NCBI GenBank assembly: GCA_963082715.1
Contig: OY720463.1
Location: forward strand, 42,164,880 to 42,228,879
Length of the DNA: 64,000 bases
Reading direction: 5' to 3'
Source of the DNA: Harpalus rubripes
Taxonomy: Eukaryota; Arthropoda; Insecta; Coleoptera; Carabidae
Position 1 is the first letter of the stretch. Every line of letters begins with the position of its first letter. The notes beneath the pieces were generated by a model. The model searched no databases. It was given only the letters and a program-made list of their open reading frames with translations, and was not told the DNA's origin. Below are positions 13,662 to 24,411 of this stretch, one piece after another. The position numbers were made by a program, and so were the translations under genes.

Positions 13662-13967
13662 CCATACAAAAAAAAGAAACAATACAACATTCAACTAAAA
13701 CAAGCATTTTCTGACACCCTCCACATAGAGAATAACAACCCCCCCATTCGCATAGGCCACCCCTTTTACGGTAAAGTGAGCTACAAAATTAGAAATTTGC
13801 TGAATAAACGTAACGTTGACATCATATTTAAACCCGTAACAAATTTAAAACATGAACTCTGTCAAAAAATCGACAAGACAGCACTAATAGAGAAATCTAG
13901 CGTCTATAGACTAAACTGCGGTAATTGCGCCTGTAACATAATACAACATATGGTACAAACGGAATAA
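13662..13967 (+). pseudogene. Penelope-like retroelement fragment (end of RT domain to GIY-YIG linker)
   Basis: An open frame of about 100 codons without a plausible start. It reads KKKKQYNIQLKQAF, then PPIRIGHPFYGKVSYKIRNLL, a VDIIFKP segment, and VYRLNCGNC just before a stop. In Penelope-like elements the end of the reverse transcriptase is followed by a similar basic stretch, a V.F.P segment and a VY.LxCxxC motif that leads into the GIY-YIG endonuclease. Here the frame stops right after the cysteine pair, so the nuclease is missing. It is a truncated remnant. Family assignment rests on motif order only. Confidence 0.45.
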
Positions 13968-14125
13968 AATCGAGAATCCGTGACATAGGCGCTTAACATG
14001 GGAGAGCAAATATGTTATCTATCGTGTAAAACTTTGAACGTTACTTTACCTATGACCAGTTGCACATCTTATAGTTAGGCCCAATTTTATCATTGTATTT
14101 AAGTAATAGTTAACTAGGAATTTTA

Positions 14126-15258
14126 TATATAGGATGTTTCCTTTAAAACAACCAGCGCTTTTTTGGGCGAACTAACAACTTTAGAGAAAAATGTTTTATA
14201 CAAAAAATTATCAAGAATAACGGGAAAATGTATCAATAGTAACAAACTGAATATTTAACAAGTGGTTCTCAAACGGTAGAACAAAATTTTATTTTTTTAA
14301 ATAGCACTTTATAATTTTTTAGCCCTTTGAACAGAATATTATTTTCTGATATCAACGATATAAATATAGCATAACGTTGTATAACAATTATTTCAAGAAA
14401 AATGGTATTAAAAACTAGACATAACGTAATAAAAAATGGGCTACTACTAGCGTAACTTGGCGACCTGTGTATAGCATAGCCTATTGTAATATTAGCCGTG
14501 TTCCTTCAGGCTGTGATTCGTAATCTAAATGATAAAAGTGATCATGATTAAGAAGAATAATGTTTTTACGGTTCCTATTCGTTATCCCCACTTACTCATT
14601 TTGTGATCACTAGACAACCTTCCCCCTTCCCTTCAGAATCAACATTTTTTGAGTGATTCACATGGATTCACATGGAACAAATTGAAAATATACTATTTCG
14701 AGAGTAGAAATTTACGAATTTGGGGTTTGTGGCATCAAGGGTAATAAGATTTTTCTACAAAAGCGTGTAATGAACCACATAAAGATTTGTTTGAAATAAA
14801 CATACTTCATATTCCTTACCAAGATGACATTGACATTTGACACTAGATTGTGTTGTTGTTTTTTTGAAATAATTTTTAAATCCTGTTTCAAAAGGATCAC
14901 GATTAAATTAATCAAGATTCACAAAATCACAATCACAACCCGAAGGAACACGGTATTATATCATTATTTTTAATATCATTTTTCTCGAAATAATTGTTAT
15001 ACAGCCTTGTACCCTGTACCATATTTATATCGTTGAAATCAGAAAAAAATCTCTATTTAATGGGCAAAAAATATATAGGATACCATTTAAAAAAATATAA
15101 TTTTGTTCTGCCGTTTGAGAACTACTGGTAGAATTTTCGGTTTGTTATTATTAATAAATTAGCCCCTTATTCTTGATCATTTCTTGTATATAACATTTTT
15201 TTCTAAAGTCATTAGTTTGCCCAAAAAAACGGTTGTTTTAAAGGAAACACCCTATATA
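14126..15258. mobile_element. Foldback-type element with ~280-bp inverted arms
   Basis: The ends are TATATAGG(A/G)TGTTTCCTT and its complement. The left arm continues through TTAAAACAACC, GGGCGAACTAACAACTTTAG, GTGGTTCTCAAACGGTAGAAC and TATTTCAAGAAAAATG, and the right arm carries the reverse complements in order (ending GGTTGTTTTAAAGGAAACACCCTATATA). The centre (about 14440-14950) is unique, with no transposase. A solo right arm of the same family lies at 54665-54960. Confidence 0.75.
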
Positions 15259-15400
15259 TTACAAGTAGCAGTTAACCACACAAAAGTACTAATTTGTGAA
15301 TTTCGGAAACTAATACCTACTCTGTTAATTATCAAGGGATTCACGGATGTAATTATAACGGATCATATATGCCCTTTATAGATCGCCGACGATCATTAAA

Positions 15401-16012
15401 CAATAGGGGATTCCACCATTTTTAAAATATAATTTCGTCTGAAGGTATAAGTAAAACTAAGACTGTCTGTGAAAATCAGGTGAAAAAAATCCTATTAATA
15501 AGCGAGTTATAGACCCCCGAAATTTGAAAATATAGATGTGACGTCACGAATATAAGTTTTTATATCAAACTGTTTTCTTCGTGGACCTAAATGTTCTTGA
15601 AATATATGCTATTTCTAAATTATATTTATAAAAAATAAATAAATATATTATACTCTACAAGTCTACACGATTTATAGTTGAAAGTGTATTTAAATTATAA
15701 GTTTAATGCAATGTATTTATATTCAAATAAAAACTGTTTGAGAATTGCAGTACTGGACTGATAGCCACGCCTCCGTTATTTGAATTTCTTTATTTCCATT
15801 AGTAGTAGGCTCCTCCCCCTAACTGGGTATTCGTTATATATTTATTGGCCGTCTTTGAGTCGCAAATCAAAATAATATATTTGGAAATCATATGAGAGAC
15901 GAGCTGCTATAACAGAAACCCCCTTATTTCCGAAATATTTCAATTATTTCGTTTTATTTCTTTATTAATATTCATTATTCTCTTAAATCAGTTGCGCTGT
16001 AATCCCCTATTG
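15401..16012 (+). mobile_element. 612-bp dispersed element, copy 1 (copy 2 inverted at 27339-27960)
   Basis: It begins AATAGGGGATTCCACC and ends GCGCTGTAATCCCCTATT, giving short terminal inverted repeats. Copy 2 is the reverse complement and matches along its length: GTGACGTCA, AAACTGTTTTCTTCGTGGA, AAAAACTGTTTGAGAATTGC, CTCCCCCTAACT, and CCCCCTTATTTCCGAA. No coding capacity. Likely a MITE; target duplication not resolved. Confidence 0.7.
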
Positions 16013-17284
16013 AGACAATGTTGCACTTATTTGGTCGCTGATACTACTCATATTACTGTCTCAAGTTAGTTATTTATAAATCAGTAAATTGCGGATGACA
16101 AGTTCACTTGACATTGACAACTTTGACTACCTATGCTGCAATTTATCTGGAACGATGCAGTATATGCGTAATTAGTATCCATAGTAATACATTAATTACA
16201 GAAAATTAATGGTGCTATTCTCTACCGTTCTATAAGCTCTATAGACTCTGTAAGTAACCAACGTTACAGGATGTAAGCAAATTGCTATTCTGTAACCATG
16301 TTACAGTACTGTAAGCGCTACAGAGTTATAGAAATTTCTATAAATCTTACAGCGCCAAAATCTTGACTGTAAAGTATTTACATATTGAAACGTCAAAAAT
16401 ATATTTTAAACGTCAAATATATACTTTATATAAAATATTTAAACAAATATATTAAAAGCAAAAGTTAACAATTTTTATTATATCTATTATTAAATCAAAA
16501 ACAAGAAGGTAATTATACATCCTACCAATTCTTATAAAAATTTATGTTTAAAAAAATATTTTAGCGTGAAAATAGAATTTTTTTAGACATCAAATTCCAT
16601 TCAGATCAGTGTACCAGATAATGAATTACATTATTAATTAAGAATTGTTTTTAAACAAACTTATTGTAAAACTTTAATTAAAGTGACTTTTTTTCTTTAA
16701 CATAAAGTTGAATAATTTTAAATAGCTATACTTAAGAATTTGTCATAATTATTGATTCAAAGCTAAAGACAAGGGCAATTTCCGCCAGTCAAGATAATTT
16801 GAAGAAAGCCATATCTACTTGTACGAGATACAAGTACAAATTAATAGTAGAGAATAGGGTATTCTCGTATATTTTTTAAAAATATTTTTTCTTAAAGAAC
16901 AAGTATATCTAAGAGTACCTGTGAAAACCCGAGTTAAAAATTCCCTGTAATAAGCGAGATATTAATTTTTAAAACTTGATTTTGTTTTGTCACGTGATAG
17001 TGACGTACTAGTTGTACAGTACCAGCGGTGTGCAATAAGTGGTTCTTGGATTTTCGAGAAAATGTTCAGTAAGTATTGAAATAGATGGGAAATAAAATGT
17101 ATTTAATTGTAATCTTACATACTATTACAAAAAAACTTAAGAAATTTATAAGAAAAATCATTCTAAGTAATCGATTACACATTTTTGCGAGCAGTATTTT
17201 TGCTTATGCTGCAAAAACATTTTGACATTCTTCAATTATATTGGTGGCGATTGACAACATACTTTTATTGCCATTATTATACTT

Positions 17285-17385
17285 TGTATAAGAACGTTTG
17301 ACACAAAAATTTTATAGCATGGTGGTAACGTCTTTGCTTCTTATGTCAAAGGTAGTAGGTTCGAATCTACCAAACCTATTTTACA
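17285..17385 (+). other. tRNA-like sequence with pol III A- and B-box similarity
   Basis: TAGCATGGTGGTAACG resembles an A box and GTAGGTTCGAATCTACC a B box/T-arm, about 35 bp apart, as in tRNA-derived SINE heads. The T-stem pairs GTAG with CTAC but the acceptor stem and a clean anticodon arm are not evident, so it is probably not a functional tRNA. The same sequence recurs inverted at 17500-17600. Confidence 0.45.
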
Positions 17386-17499
17386 TTTTTCTTTTTATTT
17401 TTTCTTCATATTTATTTAACATAATCAGATAAAATTGGTTATATTAAATTTGATATTTACTTAAAATTACAATAAAATATACTCGTATATAAAAAAATA

Positions 17500-17600
17500 A
17501 AAATAAAGAAGTTTGGTGGATTCGAACCCAGTACCCTCAACGTAACAAGCAAGAACATTACCACTATGTCACGAAGTACATTACGCAATTTTTCATTTAG
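17500..17600 (-). other. Inverted partner of the tRNA-like sequence
   Basis: On the minus strand it reads CATAGTGGTAATG, then GGGTTCGAATCCACCAAAC. It is clearly homologous to 17313-17375, and the similarity continues downstream into a T-rich tail (CTTTTTATTTTTT on one side, TTTATTTTTATTTTT on the other). The two copies face each other across about 130 bp and could form a long RNA hairpin. Confidence 0.45.
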
Positions 17601-17679
17601 GAAAGATAATAATTATTACATAAAATTTGCTATAAATTTTATTTACTTTTTCATTATTCTTTATTAATTTTGAACAATT

Positions 17680-18890
17680 AATAGTACATTAAAACACAAG
17701 TATCATAAGGCAATCTGTTAACGTACGAGTCCAAGTTTGGAAAACGAGCCGCCAGGCGAGTTTTACAAAGGACGAGTGCGTCAACAGGCCTTATGATACA
17801 TGTTTTTTATACTATTTTTTCTATTGAGGTAATTTTACAATTAGATTTTTAAAAAAAGGAGTTGTCAAAAATATGAGTTGGTGTTTTTTTATCAGTTATG
17901 TTGGTAGCGTTTCCCGCTAAAAATTGAAATTTCACATTTTGACAGTTTGTGTATCTTGTGATTTTGTCTGATTGTTTACATTAAAACATTGTATCAAGCA
18001 TTATGCAATTATGAAAGAGGAAAACCAATGCATACAATGAACTCCAAGGTTATTAATGAACCATCCTGATTTGACATATCGGTGTTTCGTGTTGGTTATT
18101 ATCATAAATAAAACTTGAATATGGGATTGAAGGACGTTACGTGGATAATCAAGCCTTTTTATTGAGAAAACATATAAATAAAACTCTTTAAATAATGAAA
18201 TACTTTAATGAACAATTTATTGCTCTAGACTTTTACTTTCCACCATTTTTACAACACTCACTGCTCAGTTGCACAGATAACGGCAACAGCTTTTCTTACA
18301 ATTTTTAATACAAAACATATATGGCATATATTCGATAGTTCGCCACAACGTGGAACTGCAAATCATGGATTAAAACGTCAACTTTTCATATTTGTTTGCT
18401 AGTAGCCGCCACAAATTGAGTAGACAGTGTTATTATTTTCAAGTAACGTGCATCATACATTTCATAACCTGCCTGGAATAACAATACATTCAATTCAAAA
18501 TTGCATTACCATAAATTTAAATTGTAATAAATAAAACTTACCGTTTTAATTATTTTGACAAAGTAAACCTGAGCGCATTGTTTCTTGTTTCATAATTTTT
18601 TAGTTCAAATTTTAACTTCACAGATTCTTATTCTTTCTTAACTAACACAGCTCTATAAATTTCTTTTCTTTCTAGGCCTATCACCAATGAAAGGATAAAA
18701 ATCCACAATTAGAAGTAATATTTCAACACAAACAATTTACCATTTTAAGGTTATCTGTCAGTTATGAAAGCATGATTACCACCGCTAGAACATGGCGCCA
18801 AAAACAGTACGTTTATAGATTTTCTAAACGTCGTGTTTTCAGTGATAAACAGTGCTTTTATAGAAACATAAGAACACCGAAATAGAAAAT
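17680..18890 (+). mobile_element. 1.2-kb repeat unit, copy 1 (copy 2 inverted at 24412-25644)
   Basis: It begins AATAGTACATTAAAACACAAG, followed at once by a 100-bp palindrome (17700-17799), and ends near ACCGAAATAGAAAAT. Copy 2 is the reverse complement over the full length. On the minus strand both copies preserve a possible 5' splice site (AAAACGGTAAGTTTTATT, here near 18540) and a 3' splice site (TTATTCCAGGCAGG, near 18475), so the unit may include the spliced leader of a larger element. No long frame is conserved between the copies. It is nested inside the 16211-20020 element. Confidence 0.7.
17700..17799. repeat. 100-bp imperfect palindrome
   Basis: The outer arms are GTATCATAAGGC and GCCTTATGATAC. 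Inside, TGTTAACGTACGAGTCC pairs with GGACGAGTGCGTCAACA and AAAACGAGCC with GGCGAGTTTT. It is preceded by AGTACATTAAAAC and followed by TTTTTTATACTA and CTATTGAGG, flanks shared with the palindrome at 23012. Confidence 0.85.
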
Positions 18891-20020
18891 TATTATTATG
18901 ATGCAATAAGTATCCGTAGACATGTATACAAAAATTTTCAGTAAATATTAAAAATATTCTAATTTCGCATGTTAAATTCATATATGTAACGGATTTCGAA
19001 CGCTACCCATATGTCGATTTGATACACAAATATGTATTTGTACGTAGTATTTAACTAATTTTTAATATTACACACATTGTTGACATGTAGTTCATTATTT
19101 TGTTACCAGATGTCATATCGCTTAACAATACATGCTAAAACAGTTGTATACGAACACTCCCGAACGATCCGAAGTAGAACCGAGTATGTGCATACTTAAG
19201 ATGCGGCCTGTTATCACATTTGAACATGGAGTAGGGATTTCAACTCGTCTCCTATTGGTAGTACAACTAGTACATCAGCAAAATTTAGATGCTTTATATC
19301 TTTTGCAACAATCAATTTATAACAGGTTTTTTTTTGCTTTTTCCCTCTGTTTTACCAATCAACTTTAATATTTTTAATAACTTTTTAATATTTGTAATCA
19401 TGAGAGAATACCCTATTATTCACAGTTTCATAGAATAATTGAAACAGCCATTAAATGAGAGAATAGATTACAAAAATTAAAACACAGGAGATAAAAAAAT
19501 TATTAAGAATGACAAGCATTGATTATAACAATGACAAATATTGATTACCTGCTAAAATCAAAACAACGTATTTCGATTCAATAATTATATATTTCATTTA
19601 ATCATAAACCTGTATATTACATATGTGTAAATCTGATGTATTCATAGAAATTAATAATAATGAAAAATCGTGATGGAATCTATTGCTTATTCAACTACAT
19701 AAATATATTAAAGAATATGTATCTTTGAACCAACATACCTACTATTTTATAGTGTATTATTTATATAAAAATCGTTTCTATTTCATATTTTTTTAGAATG
19801 CCTACAAAGTTACTGTCAAATATACTGTAGCATATTTGACAGCTAGACAGGAATTAAGTTAGGCATTCTATAAGAATAACTCTGTAGCGAGACTTGTTAT
19901 AGAGGGAGTTACAGAATAGGTAATTTTACTACTCTGTAAACTATCATCTTACAGAGCTCTATAGCTTATAGAGTCTGTAGAGTTACAGTCTTACAGAGTA
20001 AAGTTACAGAATAGCACCAT

Positions 20021-21018
20021 AAATATTGCACTTTAGCTGAAATTTACGGTATAATACCTACCATTAGTGACTAGAATGTTGCCGGCAATTTTTGCCATCA
20101 TGATCGACTTCTTGTTATCTTGTTTCGATGTTGCGTGCAACAAGCAGTAGTGAGCTAGGCATATACATATACCAGTCAAATTCTAGTCGCGAATGGTATT
20201 CGGTATGACAATTCCTCGAAATATATATTTGCCGGTTTCATGATATTAATCCATTGTTTACATGTACAAAAGTAAGCTGGTAACTAAGTAATAACTGTAT
20301 CTGTACGGTAATATTATTACCATACTAACTTGTCAACAACGGTCTACAAAATGTAAATAAAATGAAAGTATAATACTCTTCATTAATACATACAGATAAC
20401 GTTAGTGTATCGTTCTAAATACTGTTTAGTTTATTCTAAAATAATAAACACGAGCAATAAAGCACATAGTTTGAATATTTGTCATAATCAAATATTTTTT
20501 CTGTTAACCATAGCATTCTAAAAGTAGCATTAATGAGAGAATTTCAAAAAATAATATTTATTAATAATGACTTAATTTTCTGAAATCGATAAACTATTTA
20601 ACAAACCACGAATGAATCATAGCAAGCCTTGGATGTGTTAAAATCCGGGCTCATTTCAAAGCGACATCTGCGGCAGTTATGATATACGTAACATTCCTAG
20701 GTACACTATTGTTCACAAAACATGACTATTCAAGGTCATTTATGAGCCGTCTGATATATTACATGCAGATAACTTCACTGCAACGCGAAATATTTATAGG
20801 TACATTTAACTGAAAAAATAAATGTGCTTTATTTGAAAATTTATATTTTTTCAAATAATGCTTTTCACAAAATTTTATCTTATTTTTGTATAAAACAAAA
20901 ATATGGTCGACATAAACCATAAAGTAATAATTTGATTTCAATGTCAACGCCACTGGATAAAAATTAGTACAGAGGCCAGTATAGTAGATAATTACATGTC
21001 TGCAACTCTACGACATAC
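20021..21018. other. No gene recognised
   Basis: AT-rich spacer. The stretch around 20630-20760 is somewhat less AT-rich but shows no convincing frame, splice pair or match to other repeats in the window. Confidence 0.5.
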
Positions 21019-21026
21019 ATCACTGC

Positions 21027-22301
21027 TAGTGTTTTACAAAAATCAAGATATACTCTTGATCTTGTCTTTATTTTGTCTTGTAATCAAGACGAAGACAAGA
21101 AGTATTTTTTATTTCACAAGACAAGACAAGAAAGTATCATCAAGGATCAAGATTTCTTGTCAAGGAATCTTGATTCCTTGACAATTAAAATTACAAATCC
21201 ACACTTGTATGTTGTGTGCGTGTGTGTGTATCCTTTTAACGCTCTAACTCAAATACTATTTTTCTATTATTATTTCTACCTTATTCTAATATGAAAGAAA
21301 GAAAGAACCCATTAGATTTTAGTGCAAATCGAGCAACCGGAAATAGCAGCTTCCGTGAAGCACAAAATAGTTTTTTTTTTATAGAAAAATACCTTTAAAT
21401 CTTTAAATGTCATTTTTTAGCGATTTATGCTATATAATAAATATTTAAGATTATTAAATTTTCTATAGATATTATATTGATACTTTTTCTATATGTTTTT
21501 AAATAAATTTATAAAATTAACTATTTTAAGTACTGTAGGGCATGATTTATTATATCCAAGTACAAACACAACTGTTTGGTTGTAGAAATATTTAAATACA
21601 TTTACCGACAATGTGCACATTATTCCGTTATATTTTTTTTACTGTAACATATATAAACAAAAACTATTTTTTAAATAATATGCTGTGGCATATATTAATT
21701 TTGAAGTTTCGTAATACATATTTAATTCTCTGATTTCTGAAACATCTCAATTACTGTGGGGCCTTTAATGTCTCGGGACCCGTGTGCCTGGCATATCTTA
21801 TGTGAAATGAAAGAAATATAATAAAAATTAAATGACGAGAGGCATTGTGCTAAGCTGGCCACATCATATTTTTATTAAATTTGAGCAGGAGAAATATTAT
21901 TTTGGAATAAAATCTATTCCGAATCTAATTTATTTTTCTTTGTCCACTCATTGTTTTAAATAAAAATACGGAATATTGAAATAACACAATAAATAAATAA
22001 ATAACCAATGAACAACATCTACTAAATCTATTTTATGCGTGACGCGTCCGTCAAAATAACATTATTTGACTGAAATGGACAAGGACAGACGCAGACGCCA
22101 ACGTTACATTTGACCTTACGGATTGGATAAAGTGATGGAGAAAGGGGATTCCCCTAAAATGTCAAGAAATATCAAGAATTCTTGAGTCAAGACAAGAATT
22201 ACGTCATCAAGAAACGAGCAAGACAAGATATTTTTATTTTCTTGTCTTGAAAATTAATACAAGATATGATCATCAAGACAAGATTTCTTGATGAAACACT
22301 A
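21027..22301. mobile_element. hAT-like non-autonomous element with 8-bp target duplication
   Basis: Ends are TAGTGTTTTAC and GAAACACTA. The flanking octamers are ATCACTGC (21019-21026) and GTCACTGC (22302-22309), identical at 7 of 8 positions, as expected for an aged hAT insertion. Both ends are crowded with TCTTGTCTTGA/TCAAGACAAGA motifs in both orientations, typical of hAT subterminal repeats. No transposase frame. A fragment of the TG-bearing family lies inside at 21209-21380. Confidence 0.75.
21209..21380 (+). mobile_element. Fragment of the TG-bearing dispersed family
   Basis: GTTGTGTGCGTGTGTGTGT is followed by ATCC, CGCTCTAACTCAAATACTAT and CCCATTAGATTTTAGTG with CAACCGGAAAT. The same order is seen at 23606-24090, 29986-30240 and 33402-33555. 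The hairpin terminus is missing here. Confidence 0.7.
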
Positions 22302-22309
22302 GTCACTGC

Positions 22310-23011
22310 TACTTTTAGTGTGTTAAAAAGTAATGTTATTAGTTACGTATACCTGTCACACCCCACGAATTATTAATTAAATACGTCAAATAATCTCTCT
22401 CTTTCTAATACAAAATGTTGCTAAGCTACTGCTATATAAAGTGCTGTCGTGAAATTACAGCATTAATTTTCACTTGTGAATTTACACAATGATGATGCTG
22501 ATGAAAAATTCGAATGTGATAGGTTTAAGGTTTAACCCACCAAAATACTGTGATTTACTCGTAATTGGATGATAGATTATGAGTGGAATTGTGTAAGCAA
22601 ACGGTTTTTTTATTTTTGCACGATTGGATTTTTTTAAAGGTTTCCCGACTGGGTTTTCACGGCAGTAGGTTTTATTTACAAATGGATGTGACTATAGTCT
22701 ATAGAGTTCCGAACGTGGGATTGTGTTCAAAAAAATTAAAATACCGGAAAGACGTGGCCGATCAATTATCCCGATGAGGCGTGAAGAAATGTTAAAGACA
22801 CGAACGCGGGACCATTTTTGAACATCATGCTTAGCTAATATATTTCTCTAAATACAACAACAATAACTTACTGAGACCAGCAGAATCCATTGGCGGCGCT
22901 GTAAGCGCACCTGTCATGGCGGACAGTAGGACATGTCAGTTTTGTTTACATTTTGAATTGCATGAATTTTGTGTGGTGGTTATAAAATGTTACTAGTATA
23001 TTAAAACGTAA
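22310..23011. other. No gene recognised
   Basis: AT-rich spacer with no convincing coding or splicing signal. A short less AT-rich stretch at 22640-22800 has no recognisable product. Confidence 0.45.
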
Positions 23012-23112
23012 GTTACAGAAGGCAACGTATTCTAACACGAGTACCAAAAACGATCACGAGCACGCAGCGGCGAGTGGGTAAACGAACGAGCGCTTGAATT
23101 GCCTTCTGTAAC
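23012..23112. repeat. 101-bp imperfect palindrome
   Basis: GTTACAGAAGGCAA at the left pairs exactly with TTGCCTTCTGTAAC at the right; the inner part pairs loosely and contains CGAGCACGCAGCGGCGAG. Flanks AGTATATTAAAAC (left) and GTTTTATACTATTTGCTCTG (right) match those of the palindrome at 17700, so the two are related although the arm sequences differ. Confidence 0.8.
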
Positions 23113-23484
23113 GTGTTTTATACTATTTGCTCTGTTGAGGCTTTCATTTACATATTTTTTATTATATTTTTTGACAGTTTCCATCAAGGAATTTTTTTGG
23201 TAGAATTAATAGGTTGGTCACAGTGATTTTTGCTTTTTATTTTGTCTGTTGCCTAGATATTTAGTACATTTATTGCAGTTATGCCAATCTCAAATAACAA
23301 AATATTACAAAAAATCGTTTAAGAATGAAGCTCTTTTTAACATCAATATGCTTGCTAGAAAGTGACATTCTAATTCCGAAACAGGGAAAATGTATTTAAA
23401 GAAATTGCATAAACCACGCATCTTCCAGATTTTAATGTTTTCCAAATGATATCCCGTACAGACACGTACACACTACAAATTACT

Positions 23485-23516
23485 GATCGGTAAGTGATAC
23501 ATATCACTTACCGATC
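23485..23516. repeat. Perfect 32-bp palindrome
   Basis: GATCGGTAAGTGAT, a four-base ACAT spacer, and ATCACTTACCGATC form a perfect inverted repeat of 14-bp arms. It lies in otherwise unremarkable AT-rich sequence about 90 bp upstream of the element at 23606. Confidence 0.9.
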
Positions 23517-23605
23517 TGGAGGCAGAAGGGGTAAGTAAAAAAAACAAGAACTTTAAAATGACAATTAAATTTTTTAATATAAATAATTTTTAAATCTTAT
23601 TTTTT

Positions 23606-24090
23606 ACCTCCCGCTACCCTTGGTAAGGGAGGTATAGGGATCGTGATGAAAATCGCATATCGAGATTTTGCTAAATGACCACGTTTTAAGGTACCTACTC
23701 TATACCTTGTTCCATTTAAGCCATTCAGTATTGCGGAGCATAGGGACTAGTTTTGACCTCTCTGATTGGCTGAAATTAAAGACAAGAGACAAGTTTACCC
23801 AATATAATTTCGGCTACTTCAGATTTGCGATGTTGCCAGTGCCATCTACTGAATGGCTTAAATGGAACAGAGCATAACTGAAATACTATCATTCACAAAA
23901 TTTTGAAACCTTGTATTTCGAACTTTTTCTATAATGGAAAGAGCCCATTAGATTTTGGTATAAATCGGATAACCGGAAATTGCACTTTACTAGAATCTCA
24001 AAATAGTTTTTCTTCCAAAAATACTTTTAAATATTATTTTTTCGGGATTAATGTTATTATAAAAATTATTAAATTTTCTGACTGACAGAT
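23606..24090 (+). mobile_element. Copy of the TG-bearing dispersed family, interrupted by a MITE
   Basis: It starts with the terminal hairpin ACCTCCC...GGGAGGT, then TATAGGGATCGTG, AAAATCGCATATCGAG and ATGACCACGTTTTAAGGT. At 23703 a 172-bp MITE replaces the TG run and its surroundings. After it the family resumes: AAATACTATCATTCA, AAATTTTGAAA, TTGTATTTCGAAC, CCCATTAGATTTTGGT, GGATAACCGGAA. Confidence 0.75.
23703..23874 (+). mobile_element. 172-bp MITE, TA target duplication, copy 1
   Basis: The terminal inverted repeats read TACCTTGTTCCATTTAAGCC at the left and, reversed, TGCTCTGTTCCATTTAAGCC at the right, continuing into ATTCAGTA. It is flanked by TA on both sides (23701-23702, 23875-23876). 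A second copy of identical length lies inverted at 26034-26205. A TA duplication suggests mobilisation by a Tc1/mariner-type transposase. Confidence 0.85.
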
Positions 24091-24220
24091 AAATGTCATT
24101 GTCAAAGAACTAATCCTTTCAAATTAATAACAATAACGTTTTAAAAAGAAAAGAGTAAATAGAACTCTAGTTATATGGAATGGATCTTAATACAGTCTCC
24201 TCAATAACTAAATATGTAAG

Positions 24221-24223
<3 letters not shown>

Positions 24224-24288
<65 letters not shown>
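24224..24288. repeat. (AT)n dinucleotide repeat
   Basis: About 65 bp of uninterrupted AT alternation. Confidence 0.95.
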
Positions 24289-24291
<3 letters not shown>

Positions 24292-24365
24292 AATTAATAA
24301 AAATTAAATAGTGGGAGGTAAATGACAATTCCTTGTTTAGAATTATATGTTATTTATATTTTTTG

Positions 24366-24400
24366 GACGTTTCGGGAACTGGCCAGTTCCCATCGTCAGC
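24366..24400 (-). ncRNA. Hammerhead-ribozyme-like core (stem II region)
   Basis: Read on the minus strand: CTGACGA, a perfect 7-bp stem (GGGAACT, loop GGCC, AGTTCCC), then GAAAC. CUGANGA and GAAA flanking stem II are the conserved core of the hammerhead, and such motifs are known in the repeats of Penelope-like elements. A matching stem III and cleavage triplet are not evident within the adjacent bases, so this may be a decayed or partial ribozyme, or chance. Confidence 0.3.
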
Positions 24401-24411
24401 TTATAAATTTA

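Larger units (their letters stand above)
16211..20020. mobile_element. 3.8-kb TIR element with subterminal CTGTAA repeats, no transposase
   Basis: The ends are GGTGCTATTCT and AGAATAGCACC. Both subterminal regions (about 16220-16350 and 19860-20010) are filled with short repeats of TCTGTAA, GTTACAG and CTATAGA in both orientations. A related terminal style (TATTCTGTAA) is seen in the element at 31162. The interior contains a tRNA-like inverted pair and the 1.2-kb unit at 17680-18890, and no recognisable transposase. Non-autonomous or internally replaced; superfamily unknown. Confidence 0.6.

Noticed and set aside
17285..17385. Functional tRNA gene
   Set aside because: Acceptor and anticodon stems are not convincing; kept only as tRNA-like.
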